Of a DNA stretch of 64,000 nucleotides, positions 55,118 through 64,000 are shown piece by piece. The position numbers were made by a program, and so were the translations under genes. Source of the DNA: Myxococcales bacterium (GTDB lineage Bacteria; Myxococcota_A; Bradymonadia; REDH01); the NCBI GenBank assembly GCA_020633625.1, contig JACKDJ010000010.1, positions 1-64,000 on the forward strand, read 5' to 3'. The notes below the pieces were generated by a model. It ran no database searches. It was not told the DNA's origin and saw nothing but the letters and a program-made list of their open reading frames with translations. How positions within the stretch are numbered: position 1 is the stretch's first letter; every line of letters starts with the position of its first letter.

Positions 55118-56509
55118 TCAGCCGGGGGTACAGGTGGCGCGCGCTAGCGCCGCCGCGTCGCCGACGTAGGTCGCGGGGGTCATCGCGAGGAGCCGGTCGC
55201 GCGCTTCGGCGGGGATCTCCAGCGTCGCGATGAAGTCGCGCAGCGTCTCCTGATCCATGCGGCGGCCGCGCGTGAGCGCCTTGAGCCGCTCGTAGGGACG
55301 CTCCACGCCGTGCCGGCGCATGACAGTCTGGATCGCCTCGCCGAGCACCTCCCACGCGGCGTCGAGATCATGGGCGATCGCGGCCTCGTCGACCTCGAGC
55401 TTTGAGAGGCCGCGCCGCGCCGAGCTGTACGCGATCGCGCAGTGGCCCAGCGCGGTCCCGATCGTCCGCAGCACGGTGGAGTCGGTGAGGTCGCGCTGCC
55501 AGCGCGAGACCGGGAGCTTTCGCGCGAGGTGGTCGAGCAGCGCGTTGGCCACGCCGACGTTCCCCTCGCTGTTCTCGAAGTCGATCGGGTTCACCTTGTG
55601 CGGCATTGTCGACGAGCCGACCTCGCCCTCGACGACGCGCTGCCGGAAGTAGCCGATCGAGATGTAGCCCCAGATGTCTCGGTCGAGGTCCAGCAGGATC
55701 GTGTTGGCGCGCGCGATCGCGTCGAACAGCTCGGCCACGCAGTCGTGCGGCTCGATCTGCGTGGTCATCGGGTTGAAGGTGAGCCCGAGGTCCTCGACGA
55801 CGCCGCGCGCGTGTGCCGCCCAGTCGACGTCGGGATACGCGGCCAGGTGTGCGTTGTAGTTCCCGACGGCGCCGTTGATCTTGCCGAGCAGCGCCACGCC
55901 GGCGATCTGGTCGCGCTGGCGGCGCAGCCGCGCGACGACGTTCGCGAGCTCCTTGCCCAGCGTCGTGGGGGACGCCGGCTGGCCGTGGGTGCGCGACAGC
56001 ATCGGCGTCTCGGCCGTCCGGTCGACGAGGGCGACCAGGTCCGCGATGATCGCGTCGAGGGCCGGCACGATGACGCGGTCGCGCGCGTCCCGAAGCATCA
56101 GCGCGTAGGCGAGGTTGTTGATGTCCTCGGACGTGCACGCGAAGTGGACGAACTCGCCGACCGCCGGCAGCTCGGTCGCGGACGACGCGAAGCGCTCCTT
56201 GAGGAAGTACTCGACCGCTTTAACGTCGTGGTTGGTCGTCGCCTCGATCGCCTTGACCCGAGCCGCGTCCGTGACGCTGACGTCGGCGATCCGCGCGAGG
56301 TCGGCCAACGCGGCGTCAGAGAGCGTCGGGACCTCGGCCACGCCCGGGTTGGCGGCGAGGGCGCGCAGCCACGCGAGCTCGACTGCCACGCGGTAGCGGA
56401 TCAGCCCCCACTCGCTGCAGATCGGGCGCAGCGGAGCGCAGGCACGCGCGTAGCGGCCGTCGACCGGGCTGATCGCGGTCAGCGTGTGTTCGTCGGGCGA
56501 GTTCGACAT
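55118..56509 (-). CDS. purB: Adenylosuccinate lyase
   Basis: 463 residues from the ATG at 56509; the frame stays open upstream, but that part is a shadow of the kinase gene. Catalyses two fumarate eliminations in purine synthesis. SEDINNLAYAL (about 127-137), THGQPASPTTLGKE (His175) and the superfamily signature SSTMPHKVNPIDFENSEGN (299-317) are intact, of the E. coli PurB subtype. The next gene on this strand is the rhomboid protease, one base away. Confidence 0.96.
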   Translation of the reverse strand: MSNSPDEHTLTAISPVDGRYARACAPLRPICSEWGLIRYRVAVELAWLRALAANPGVAEVPTLSDAALADLARIADVSVTDAARVKAIEATTNHDVKAVEYFLKERFASSATELPAVGEFVHFACTSEDINNLAYALMLRDARDRVIVPALDAIIADLVALVDRTAETPMLSRTHGQPASPTTLGKELANVVARLRRQRDQIAGVALLGKINGAVGNYNAHLAAYPDVDWAAHARGVVEDLGLTFNPMTTQIEPHDCVAELFDAIARANTILLDLDRDIWGYISIGYFRQRVVEGEVGSSTMPHKVNPIDFENSEGNVGVANALLDHLARKLPVSRWQRDLTDSTVLRTIGTALGHCAIAYSSARRGLSKLEVDEAAIAHDLDAAWEVLGEAIQTVMRRHGVERPYERLKALTRGRRMDQETLRDFIATLEIPAEARDRLLAMTPATYVGDAAALARATCTPG

Positions 56510-56571
56510 CGACGCGAGACTCCCGCCCCGATGGGGCATGCGGGTCGGATGGACGGGCGCCGCGACGGCCC

Positions 56572-58119
56572 CTACAGGCGCGGCGCGACGTTCGTGCGGA
56601 TGGGCCGCGGCGAGCTCGACTCGCCCGTCGTCGCGGGAGCGCTCGGGGCCGGCGCCGCGACCACCGGGGCGGCTTCCGGCGCAGCGGCGGGCGCGGGGAT
56701 CGGCGCGGCCGGGATCGGAGCCGCGGCGGCAGCCTCGCCGCTCGCCACCGGGTCGCGGCGGTCGCGCGCGGCTGGCTCGGACCGAGTACCGGAGCGGGGG
56801 CGCGACGCGGCTCCGGCGGTCGCCTCCTGGAGCGCGGTCGCCTCGGCCTCTGCCGCGGCCCGGCTCTGCCGAGCCACCTCGAGCGCCGCTTCGGCGGCCC
56901 CTCGATCGACGGCGCGGTGGACGGTCGCCGCGGCCAACTCGAACGCCACCGTCGGGTCGGGCGGCTCGTCTGCGGGTGGCGGCGCGACTGCGACCGGCGG
57001 CGCCGGGGCCGGCGCGGTCGTCTCGACCGGAGCGGGAGGCGCCGGATCCGGGCGGAGCGCCCACGCGACTCCACCCCCGATCAGCAGCAGCGCCGCGGCG
57101 GCAGCCACGAGAAGCGGTCCTCGTCGAGCGCCGGGCCCCGCGAACTCGCCGATCGGGTCGGTGTCCGTCGATGGCTCCATGGCCTGCGTCCAACCCGCCG
57201 CGGGGATCGGCATCGAGGTGGAGCTGAGGGCTCCCGTTGCGGACGTCGCGACGAGGTCGGTCAGCATCTCCTGCGCCGAGGCGTAGCGCTGGTCGAGCGA
57301 CTTGGAGCACGCCTTTGCGATCACGGCCGCGAACGGCGCGCTTCGCGCCGCCTCGCCCATCGGGACCGGCTCGGCAGACAGGTGCTTCACCGCGAGCATC
57401 ATCGGCGAGTCGGCCTCGTAGGGCGGGCGGCCCTCAAGCAGCTCGATCATCATGACGCCCAGCGAATACAGGTCCGACGCCGGCACCGTCAGGTGGTCCT
57501 TCACGCGCTCGGGCGCGACGTAGTGCGGGGAGCACATGACCTGGCCGGTCGCGGTCAGGTTCGCGTTGGCGGACTCGTCGACGGACTTGGCGATGCCGAA
57601 GTCGAGGACTTTTACGTAGTCCTGCTCCCCCGCGAGATCGGCGAGGAACACGTTCGCAGGCTTCAGATCGCGGTGGATGATCCCCTTGCCGTGCGCTTCT
57701 TGGAGGCTCTTGAGGATCTGCGCGGCGATGCTCCGCACGCGGTCCGCAGAGAGGGCGCCACCTTGCTCGAGGACCGTGTCGAGCGGGCGCCCCTCGAGCA
57801 GCTCCATGACGAGGTAGAGGCAGCCGCCGTCGGTCTCGCCGGCGTCGAAGATGCTGATCGTGTTGTGGTGGCGGAGCCGCGACACCGTCTCGACCTCGCG
57901 CATGAAGCGCGCGGCGAACTCGTTCCGGCGGCTCATCAGCGGGTCGAGGACCTTTACGGCGACGCTCGCCTTCGTCCGCGTGTCGAACGCTCGGTAAACG
58001 ACCGCAAAGCCGCCCTCGCCCAAGACGCCCTGCACCTCGTACCGCTGTCCGACCATCGACCCGACGGTGGGCATCTGCGGGTCGTCGGCGAGGCGGTGGG
58101 ACGTTGGGGTCGCTGTCAT
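56572..58119 (-). CDS. Hanks-type Ser/Thr protein kinase, membrane-anchored
   Basis: 515 residues from the ATG at 58119. Kinase domain about 27-290: GEGGFAVVY (P-loop), catalytic Lys56, HRDLKPANV (Asp151), DFG (173-175), SPHYVAPE. A single transmembrane helix (about 328-350) joins the cytoplasmic kinase to a Pro/Ala-rich periplasmic tail with no PASTA or other named sensor domain. All catalytic residues are present. It is followed by purB on the same strand after 62 bp. Myxobacteria carry very many such kinases; its target cannot be guessed. Confidence 0.92.
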   Translation of the reverse strand: MTATPTSHRLADDPQMPTVGSMVGQRYEVQGVLGEGGFAVVYRAFDTRTKASVAVKVLDPLMSRRNEFAARFMREVETVSRLRHHNTISIFDAGETDGGCLYLVMELLEGRPLDTVLEQGGALSADRVRSIAAQILKSLQEAHGKGIIHRDLKPANVFLADLAGEQDYVKVLDFGIAKSVDESANANLTATGQVMCSPHYVAPERVKDHLTVPASDLYSLGVMMIELLEGRPPYEADSPMMLAVKHLSAEPVPMGEAARSAPFAAVIAKACSKSLDQRYASAQEMLTDLVATSATGALSSTSMPIPAAGWTQAMEPSTDTDPIGEFAGPGARRGPLLVAAAAALLLIGGGVAWALRPDPAPPAPVETTAPAPAPPVAVAPPPADEPPDPTVAFELAAATVHRAVDRGAAEAALEVARQSRAAAEAEATALQEATAGAASRPRSGTRSEPAARDRRDPVASGEAAAAAPIPAAPIPAPAAAPEAAPVVAAPAPSAPATTGESSSPRPIRTNVAPRL

Positions 58120-58319
58120 TGGCAAGTGCCCGGGCGGCGGAGCAGACGGAGGCCGCCTACACGACGAAACGGTAGCAGGGTCGCGCCGCCCGAGCCAGAA
58201 CCCATGCGGCGGGTGCGCCCATTCCACACCATGACGCGATGCGCAAGACGAAGGCACGGGTCTCGCGTCGGCCGCGAGGTCGGGAGCACCGTTACCCCAG
58301 CCCGCGCGCGCGAGGCGGG

Positions 58320-59198
58320 CTAGAAGGTCGCGCGCACCGTCACGCCAACGCGTCCGCGTCGGAACATCGGCGAGAGCGACACGTCGGCGCGGCCGGCCTC
58401 GCCGTCGTCGGCGCCACCGCCCTGTACAATCATCCAGACGAGGCCGGTCGCTGCGAGGGCGCCGCCGCCGCCGTAAAGCAGCGCGACTGGCAGCTTCGCG
58501 CCGTCGAGCTGGTCCTGCAGCTCGACCTGCCGATCTGCGTCCGGGCCCGGCGCGCAGCGGCCGCCGCACTCGTCGAGGAGCTGGTTGAACTCCGAGCGCT
58601 TGCTCCCCATCGCGAGGTCGTAGACTGCGCCGCCGATCAGCGCGCCGCCGCCCGTTGCGAGCAGCACGATCGGCCCAACGCGGCTTGGCGGCTGACTCGA
58701 CGGGCCCCCGCCCGCGAGCTCCGGGGCCTGCGTCGTAGGAGGCGCGAGGCACGCCTCACCGTCCGCCAGATACTGCTCCGTCGCTTGGCGCACCAGCGGC
58801 CGCAGCTCGAGCTCCGGGCGCGCGCGGAGCCCCTCCAGGATGTCGACGCCGCGCTGGCACTCGCCCAGGTCGACCCACAGCGCACCGGCGATCTGCTCCT
58901 GCGTAAGCATGCCGTCGACGAGCAGCTCACGATCGTCGCCCGACAGCGAGTCGTCGACCGAGAGAAGCTCCTCGATCGTCGTCGAAAGCGCGAGGCTCGC
59001 TTCGGCCGTCTGACGACAGATTCGGTCGACGCGCGTCGTCGTCCGGTCGCCGGAGTCGCACTCGGCCTGGAGCTGCTCGAACTCGGTCGCCTGCGTGTCG
59101 TATCTCGCCCAGAGCTCGTCGACGCCGACCGTCTGTGCGGCAGCGGTGGCGGGCAACGCCGCGATGGCGGCTGTCAGGAGGGCGTCTCGAAGCTTCAT
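58320..59198 (-). CDS. Exported protein of unknown function with two membrane segments
   Basis: 292 residues from the ATG at 59198; signal peptide 1-22 (ending TAAAQ). An alpha-helical region follows (about 25-165) in which Cys and Glu recur, somewhat like a short TPR or repeat bundle, then a Pro/Ser linker. Two hydrophobic helices lie at about 176-194 and 236-258 with a CGGRC loop between them, and a short Gly/Asp tail that ends in strand-like VGVTVRATF, as outer-membrane proteins often do. I do not recognise a family. It is transcribed in the same direction as the kinase, 200 bp upstream of it. Confidence 0.6.
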   Translation of the reverse strand: MKLRDALLTAAIAALPATAAAQTVGVDELWARYDTQATEFEQLQAECDSGDRTTTRVDRICRQTAEASLALSTTIEELLSVDDSLSGDDRELLVDGMLTQEQIAGALWVDLGECQRGVDILEGLRARPELELRPLVRQATEQYLADGEACLAPPTTQAPELAGGGPSSQPPSRVGPIVLLATGGGALIGGAVYDLAMGSKRSEFNQLLDECGGRCAPGPDADRQVELQDQLDGAKLPVALLYGGGGALAATGLVWMIVQGGGADDGEAGRADVSLSPMFRRGRVGVTVRATF

Positions 59199-59319
59199 GG
59201 GGACCGCGTGTAGGTGCGACACCGTGAGTCTTTCATAGTCCGATCCGCTCCGTCAATTCCCCGCCGGGCCACAATTCTCCTCGCACCCCGCCCTCAACGT
59301 GTGCGCAGCGCTGGTGACC

Positions 59320-61575
59320 TCACCGAGTCACCACCAGGAGCTGCCGCGTGTCGACATCGCGGAGCTCCGTCACCCCGCCGTCCGGCCACGTGACCCGGAC
59401 GCGCGCCACCGAGTCGAGCTCGCCGAGTCCGAAGCTCAGCTCGGGGGGGCGGCTCGACAGCATCGCGCCACCGGGGGTCAGGTCGCGGCGCATCCACGCG
59501 CCACCCTCGATGGGCTGTACGTCGACGCGCGCGCCGAGCGCGTAGGTGTTCAACGAGTCGGGCTCTCGAAGCACAACCGTCAGCCAGGCGCGCGACTCCG
59601 CGCCTTCGCTGCGAAACAGCAGCGGCTCGCCGTGGTTATTCACGACGAACAGGTCGAGGTCGCCGTCGCGGTCCATGTCGAACGGCAGGTACGCGCGCCC
59701 GAGCGCGACGGCGCTGAGCCCCAGCGCCGCGGAGCGCTCCTGCATCGGCACCGAGCCGTCGTTCTCCCACAGTCGGAGCCCCCCCGCGTGGTACCGCGCC
59801 GTCGCAGAGCGGAACCGGTCGTACGCCGGGTCGGGCCACGGCACGTCGTAGCCGCTGGTCATGCCGAGATCGAGGTCGCCGTCGTTGTCGAAGTCCCACA
59901 GCGCTGCTCCCCAGCCCCAGCCGCCGTCGGCCACCCCGAACGGCCCCGTGCAGTCGGCGAACGACCCGCCCCCGTCGTTGAGGTACAGCCGGTTTCCCTC
60001 GCAGCCCCAGCTCATGCCGCACTCTTCGCGCGTCTCGCCGAAGATCGCAGTGACGAACACGTCGAGGTCGCCGTCGCCGTCGACGTCGCCAACGGCCGAC
60101 CCCATGCCGTTCTCGTCGGTGCCGAGCCCGACCTCACGCGTGACCTCGTAGAAGTAGTCGCCCTCGCGGACGAAGTACTTCGACGTCCCGAAGTCGGCGG
60201 TCAGGAGGATGTCCGCGTCGCCGTCGGCGTCGAAGTCACTGAAGATCGAGCCGAACACGACCGACCGCGCCCGCGGCTGGAGGCCGACATCGAGCGTCCG
60301 GTCCGAGAAGTGACCGGCGCCGTCGTTCTCGAGGTAGCGCGACCCCCACGTCGTGCCAGACGGGATCCAACGCGACTGGAACAGATCGAGATCGCCGTCG
60401 CCGTCGGCGTCGCCGAAGGTCGCCCCATACATCCAGCCGCACCCGCGCACGCGGTCATCCTCCATCAGCAGACCGCGCTCCCCCGCCTCGTCGAAGAACC
60501 CGCCGTCCCGCTGGACGTACATTCGGTTTGGCGAGTCGGCGAGCGATGCGACGAAGAGGTCGAGGTCACCGTCTGCGTCGATGTCGACCCACGCCGCCGC
60601 GTTCCCGGTGCCCTCGTCTGCGATCCCCAGCTCCGGGGCGACGTCGGTGAAGCGGTCGCCGTCGTTTCGATACAGCCGGTCGGCTGCGCCGAGGCGCGGG
60701 TAGAAGACGTCGAGGTCGCCGTCGTCGTCGTAGTCGGCGATCGCTGCCCCGCCGGTCAGCAGCGCACCCTCACCGCACGGGCTGTCGGCCATCGTCTCCT
60801 GCGGCACCCACTGAACGCCTCCGATCCCGAGAGTCGCTGCCACGTCGACGAACGACACCGCGATCGGACTCGGCGACGGGACCGCCGACCGACCCGGCAC
60901 GCACGAGGTCGGGTCGGGGAGCGGACTGATCACCAAGTCAGCGTCTGGGACGTCGGAGTACTCGCGCGCCTCGAAGACGTCGATGGCGTCTGCCACGTCG
61001 GTGTCCACATCGCTGGCGTCCCCGTCGAAGACGTCCGACACATCGGGGCCGTCGCCCTCGTCCAACGGCGCGTCGAGCTCCGGCGCCACGTCGTCCACGT
61101 CGCCTGCTGCGTCAGCGTCGGCGTCGCTTGCGTCGGTGCCGTCCGCGACGTCGGAGGCGTCCCCGTCTCCGGGATCGCCCGCGGCGTCTCGATCCGGCCC
61201 GATGTCGGTCGCGTCGGCGTCAGTCTCGCCGTCCTCGGCGTCGTTTGCGGGCGCGGCGTCGGAGTCCGACGGCTCGACGTCGACGTCATCTTCCGTGGTC
61301 TCGCCCGAGTCGATGTCATCGCCGGCCGTGTCTTCGGCGTCGATGTCCACGCGCACGACGTCGGGCTCCTCGACGTCGGGATCCGCCGCATCCGCGTCTT
61401 CCGACCCTACGGCGTCTGCATCGGCGTCGGCATCGGCGACTGAACCCGCGTCTCCGTCGACCGCTTCGACGATGTCACCGGGCGCCGCGTCATCGCGCGC
61501 GTCGTTCGCGGCGCGAGTGTCGTCGCCGCACGCCCAGAGCAGGGCGAGCGCGAGCGCTGTTCCGACGGTTCTCAT
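59320..61575 (-). CDS. FG-GAP/UnbV (CRTAC1-like) calcium-binding lipoprotein
   Basis: 751 residues from the ATG at 61575 (GTG three codons earlier is also in frame). Signal ends LLWAC (Cys16). Residues about 20-205 are an Asp/Ala-rich disordered linker. A seven-bladed propeller-like region follows, with seven DxDxDGDxD-type calcium loops (DYDDDGDLD, DIDADGDLD, DADGDGDLD, DFDADGDAD, DVDGDGDLD, DFDNDGDLD, DMDRDGDLD). The C-terminus is an ASPIC/UnbV domain (WLTVVLREPDSLNTYALGARVDVQ region). Relatives are secreted proteins of unknown or adhesive role. It is divergent from cstA across 113 bp. Confidence 0.85.
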   Translation of the reverse strand: MRTVGTALALALLWACGDDTRAANDARDDAAPGDIVEAVDGDAGSVADADADADAVGSEDADAADPDVEEPDVVRVDIDAEDTAGDDIDSGETTEDDVDVEPSDSDAAPANDAEDGETDADATDIGPDRDAAGDPGDGDASDVADGTDASDADADAAGDVDDVAPELDAPLDEGDGPDVSDVFDGDASDVDTDVADAIDVFEAREYSDVPDADLVISPLPDPTSCVPGRSAVPSPSPIAVSFVDVAATLGIGGVQWVPQETMADSPCGEGALLTGGAAIADYDDDGDLDVFYPRLGAADRLYRNDGDRFTDVAPELGIADEGTGNAAAWVDIDADGDLDLFVASLADSPNRMYVQRDGGFFDEAGERGLLMEDDRVRGCGWMYGATFGDADGDGDLDLFQSRWIPSGTTWGSRYLENDGAGHFSDRTLDVGLQPRARSVVFGSIFSDFDADGDADILLTADFGTSKYFVREGDYFYEVTREVGLGTDENGMGSAVGDVDGDGDLDVFVTAIFGETREECGMSWGCEGNRLYLNDGGGSFADCTGPFGVADGGWGWGAALWDFDNDGDLDLGMTSGYDVPWPDPAYDRFRSATARYHAGGLRLWENDGSVPMQERSAALGLSAVALGRAYLPFDMDRDGDLDLFVVNNHGEPLLFRSEGAESRAWLTVVLREPDSLNTYALGARVDVQPIEGGAWMRRDLTPGGAMLSSRPPELSFGLGELDSVARVRVTWPDGGVTELRDVDTRQLLVVTR

Positions 61576-61688
61576 CGTGCGCACGATACCAGGAATCCGG
61601 GCTCACGCCAGCGCGTGACCGGTGCACTGCCGCGACGAACCACCTATGATGAGGCGTCGCCGAAGACACCCAGCCAACCGGAGCTCGC

Positions 61689-63311
61689 ATGCCCGCGATC
61701 GTGCTCATGACCGTCGCGCTCGTGGCGGTGACCGTCGCGTACCGAACCTACGGCACGTTCGTCGCTCGTCGGCTCGGGCTCGACGACTCGCGGCCGACGC
61801 CCGCGCACACCCGCGCCGACGGCGTCGACTTCGTCGCGACGCGCTCGCCCGTCGTGCTCGGCCACCACTTCGCGTCGATCGCAGGCGCCGGCCCCATCGT
61901 CGGCCCGATCGTCGCGGCGTCCTTCGGTTGGCTCCCGGCGTTTCTGTGGATCTTGTTTGGCGCCGTCTTCTTCGGCGCCGTCCACGACCTGACGACGCTG
62001 ACGGCCTCGATTCGCCACGGGGGGCGGACGATCGGGGACATCGTCGAGGACTACATCGGCGTCACCGGCAAACGACTGTTCGTGATCTTCTCGCTCGCCG
62101 CGCTCCTGCTCGTCGTCGGCGTGTTCACCGACATCGTCGCAAAGACGTTCGTCGCGCGCCCCGTCGTCGCCTGGACGTCGGCGCTCCTCGTGATCGTGTC
62201 GGTGGCGTTCGGCGTCGCGACGAACCGATGGAAGATCCCGCTGGGCCCCGCGACCGTCGTCGGCCTCTTGGGCCTCGTCGCCTCTGTCGCGATCGGCTCG
62301 ACGATCCCGCTCGAGTTCACGCACACGACGTGGGTGCTCGTCATCTCGGGGTACATCGCGGTGGCCGCCGTCGCGCCGGTTTGGGTGCTGCTGCAGCCGC
62401 GCGACTACCTGAACAGCTTTCTCCTCTACGCGATGCTCGCCGCGGGCGTGGTCGGCCTCTTCGTCGCGCACCCGACCCTCGAGCTCGACGCCTTCACGGG
62501 CTTCCAGAACGAGTCGCTGGGCTTCATCTTCCCAATCCTGTTCGTGACGGTGGCGTGCGGCGCGATCAGCGGCTTTCACAGCCTCGTCGCGAGCGGTACG
62601 ACGTCGAAGCAGCTCGACCGCGAGACCGACGCGAAGTTCATCGGCTACGGCGGGATGCTGCTCGAGGGCGTCCTCGCGGTCCTCGCCCTCATCGCCGCGG
62701 GCGTCCTCTCGCGCGACGCGCACGCCGCGCAGGTTGGCAACCCGATCGCCGTCTTCTCACACGGTGTCGGCGGGTTCATGTCGGCGATCGGCATCCCCGA
62801 GTCCGCCGGCGTCACGTTCGTCGCGCTCTCGGTGTCGGCGTTCGCGCTGACGTCGCTCGACACATGTACGCGACTCGCGAGGCTGCTGCTCGCGGAGCTC
62901 GTCACGCCCGGACACCAGAACAGCGGCGCCGCCGTCCCGTTGCTGGCCAACCGGTACCTCTCGACGGCGATCGTCGTGGCGCTCGGCGCGGGGCTGACGC
63001 TGTCGGGCAAGTTCACCGAGGCGTGGCCCGTGTTTGGTGCCGCGAATCAGCTCCTCGCCGCGCTCTCGCTGCTCTCGGTCGCCGTGTGGCTAAACCACAC
63101 GGGCGTCCGAAGTGGCTTCGTCGTCGTCCCGATGGTCTTCATGTTCGCGGTGACGCTCGGTGCCCTCGCGCAGCTCCTGTGGACCAACCTTCAGCGCGGG
63201 AACCCCGTGCTGACGACCCTCGCCGCGACGCTGCTCGGGCTCGCGATCGTGCTGATCGGTCTGGCGGCGAGGAGCCTCTCCCGGGCCGCGGCCGCTGCGG
63301 CTGCACGCTAG
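61689..63311 (+). CDS. CstA-family carbon starvation / peptide transporter, short form
   Basis: 540 residues, much shorter than E. coli CstA (about 700). Signatures of the family are clear: VVLGHHFASIAGAGPIVGPI (about 56-75), FFGAVHDLTTLTASIRHGG, GTTSKQLDRETDAKFIGYG and NQLLAALSLLSVAVWL. About fifteen hydrophobic helices. E. coli CstA and its paralogue BtsT take up peptides or pyruvate; the substrate of this short type is not known. RBS-like AACCGGAG lies 6 bp before the ATG. Confidence 0.9.
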   Translation: MPAIVLMTVALVAVTVAYRTYGTFVARRLGLDDSRPTPAHTRADGVDFVATRSPVVLGHHFASIAGAGPIVGPIVAASFGWLPAFLWILFGAVFFGAVHDLTTLTASIRHGGRTIGDIVEDYIGVTGKRLFVIFSLAALLLVVGVFTDIVAKTFVARPVVAWTSALLVIVSVAFGVATNRWKIPLGPATVVGLLGLVASVAIGSTIPLEFTHTTWVLVISGYIAVAAVAPVWVLLQPRDYLNSFLLYAMLAAGVVGLFVAHPTLELDAFTGFQNESLGFIFPILFVTVACGAISGFHSLVASGTTSKQLDRETDAKFIGYGGMLLEGVLAVLALIAAGVLSRDAHAAQVGNPIAVFSHGVGGFMSAIGIPESAGVTFVALSVSAFALTSLDTCTRLARLLLAELVTPGHQNSGAAVPLLANRYLSTAIVVALGAGLTLSGKFTEAWPVFGAANQLLAALSLLSVAVWLNHTGVRSGFVVVPMVFMFAVTLGALAQLLWTNLQRGNPVLTTLAATLLGLAIVLIGLAARSLSRAAAAAAAR

Positions 63312-63329
63312 CTGCTCGGCTCCGCGAGG

Positions 63330-64000
63330 CTACCCGCGCAGCCAGCGCTTGAGGGTCGCGATCGACGACTCCCGTGGCGCCGGCGGCGGCACGAACTCCG
63401 GACGCGGCTCGCTCGCGAGCGCCGGCTCTACGGCGGCGCGCAGCTCCCACGCCATCTCGGCGGCCGAGACGAAGCGCTGCTCGCGGTCCTTCTGTCCCGC
63501 GCGTGCGAATACCGCGGCGATGCGGTGCGAGTCGAGCGGCGCCGGGAGCGCCGGCAGCGGCGTCGTAAGGTGGTGCCGCGCCACGTCGCCGACGGTCGCC
63601 CCGTGGAACGTCTCGCGTCCGGTCAGCAGCTTGTGGAGCAGCATCGCGGCGCCGTAGATGTCGGCGCGACTGTCCAGGTTCATGGACCGGAGCTGCTCCG
63701 GGCTCATGTAGTTCGCCGTCCCCGCCGCCATGCCCGCCCGCGTCAGCGGCTTCACCTTTCGGCCGCCCACCTCGAGCATCTTTCCGAGCCCGAAGTCCAC
63801 GACGCGGACCCACGACTCGGTCAGGTCGGTCCAGACCGGATTGTCGATCGGCGGGATGCCGAGCACCTCGTGCAGGTCTCCGCTCGCGCTCATGTCGCCA
63901 AAGCAGCGGGCGGGCGGGACGATCAGCACGTTGTCAGGCTTCAGGTCACGGTGAAGGATGCCGAGCTGGTGCGCCTCTTCGAGCGACTCGAGCACCTGCG
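63330..64000 (-). CDS. Ser/Thr protein kinase, N-terminal part outside window
   Basis: The frame is open at the right edge, so about the first 100 residues (P-loop and catalytic Lys) are missing; the visible part begins QVLESLEEAHQLG. HRDLKPDNV, DFGLGKML, the NYMSPEQL (APE-like) segment and the C-lobe are present. There is a short insertion between the HRD and DFG motifs of about 30 residues (GDMSASGDLHEVL...). The protein ends about 50 residues after the kinase core in a Pro/Arg-rich tail with no transmembrane helix, so it may be soluble, unlike the kinase at 56572-58119. Confidence 0.85.
   Translation of the reverse strand, partial: QVLESLEEAHQLGILHRDLKPDNVLIVPPARCFGDMSASGDLHEVLGIPPIDNPVWTDLTESWVRVVDFGLGKMLEVGGRKVKPLTRAGMAAGTANYMSPEQLRSMNLDSRADIYGAAMLLHKLLTGRETFHGATVGDVARHHLTTPLPALPAPLDSHRIAAVFARAGQKDREQRFVSAAEMAWELRAAVEPALASEPRPEFVPPPAPRESSIATLKRWLRG

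Overview
The window is about 70% GC and almost fully coding. It reads as the chromosome of a myxobacterium or close relative (Myxococcota, probably Polyangia). The evidence is the run of very large Cys-rich or Asp-rich secreted proteins, DUF4215-type disulfide repeats, C-termini of the MYXO-CTERM type (Cys-Ser, one hydrophobic helix, Arg cluster), many lipoproteins and two Hanks-type Ser/Thr kinases. I see no rRNA, tRNA, CRISPR array, insertion sequence or phage module. Names rest on motifs read by eye; no database search was possible.

Layout. 1-1333: 3' part of a hydrolase-like protein. 1388-8663: a BlaI-type repressor and a sensorless M56 protease in front of a CzcC/CzcB/CzcA heavy-metal efflux operon, with a shared operator word at both control points. 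8626-13584: a 1652-residue lipoprotein with Cys repeats, Fn3-like repeats and a formylglycine-generating-enzyme-like domain that lacks the active cysteines. 13781-19539: a diheme cytochrome c and an unusual NRPS (formyltransferase, degenerate condensation region, adenylation domain split by a luciferase-like monooxygenase, carrier protein). 19775-23697: a lipoprotein, two CelD-type acyltransferases and an LCM-type methyltransferase, the first three translationally coupled. 23678-32649: two giant divergent surface proteins with MYXO-CTERM-like ends.

32745-38598: folP-ftsH facing away from tilS, then a tandem array of a 20-bp motif (8 copies with 20/25-bp periodicity), then an HtrA-like protein that has lost catalytic His and Ser. 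38917-42595: a small HExxH protein and a 996-residue Cys-rich lipoprotein. 42740-51734: a minus-strand operon gltB-gltD-meaA-meaB (glutamate synthase plus B12-dependent acyl-CoA mutase and its GTPase) behind a clear sigma-70-type promoter. 51946-53153: trmK and a GNAT acetyltransferase. 53223-64000: thioredoxin-like lipoprotein, rhomboid protease with zinc ribbon, purB, a Ser/Thr kinase, an unknown envelope protein, an FG-GAP/UnbV lipoprotein, a short CstA transporter and the start-truncated end of a second kinase.

The most interesting items are the NRPS, the BlaI/M56 control of metal efflux with a Cys/His cluster in the protease, the 20-bp repeat array, and the pseudo-enzymes (FGE-like and HtrA-like) in the envelope set. 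Nearly all very long reading frames opposite these genes are artefacts of high GC and of repeated GAC/GTC codons.
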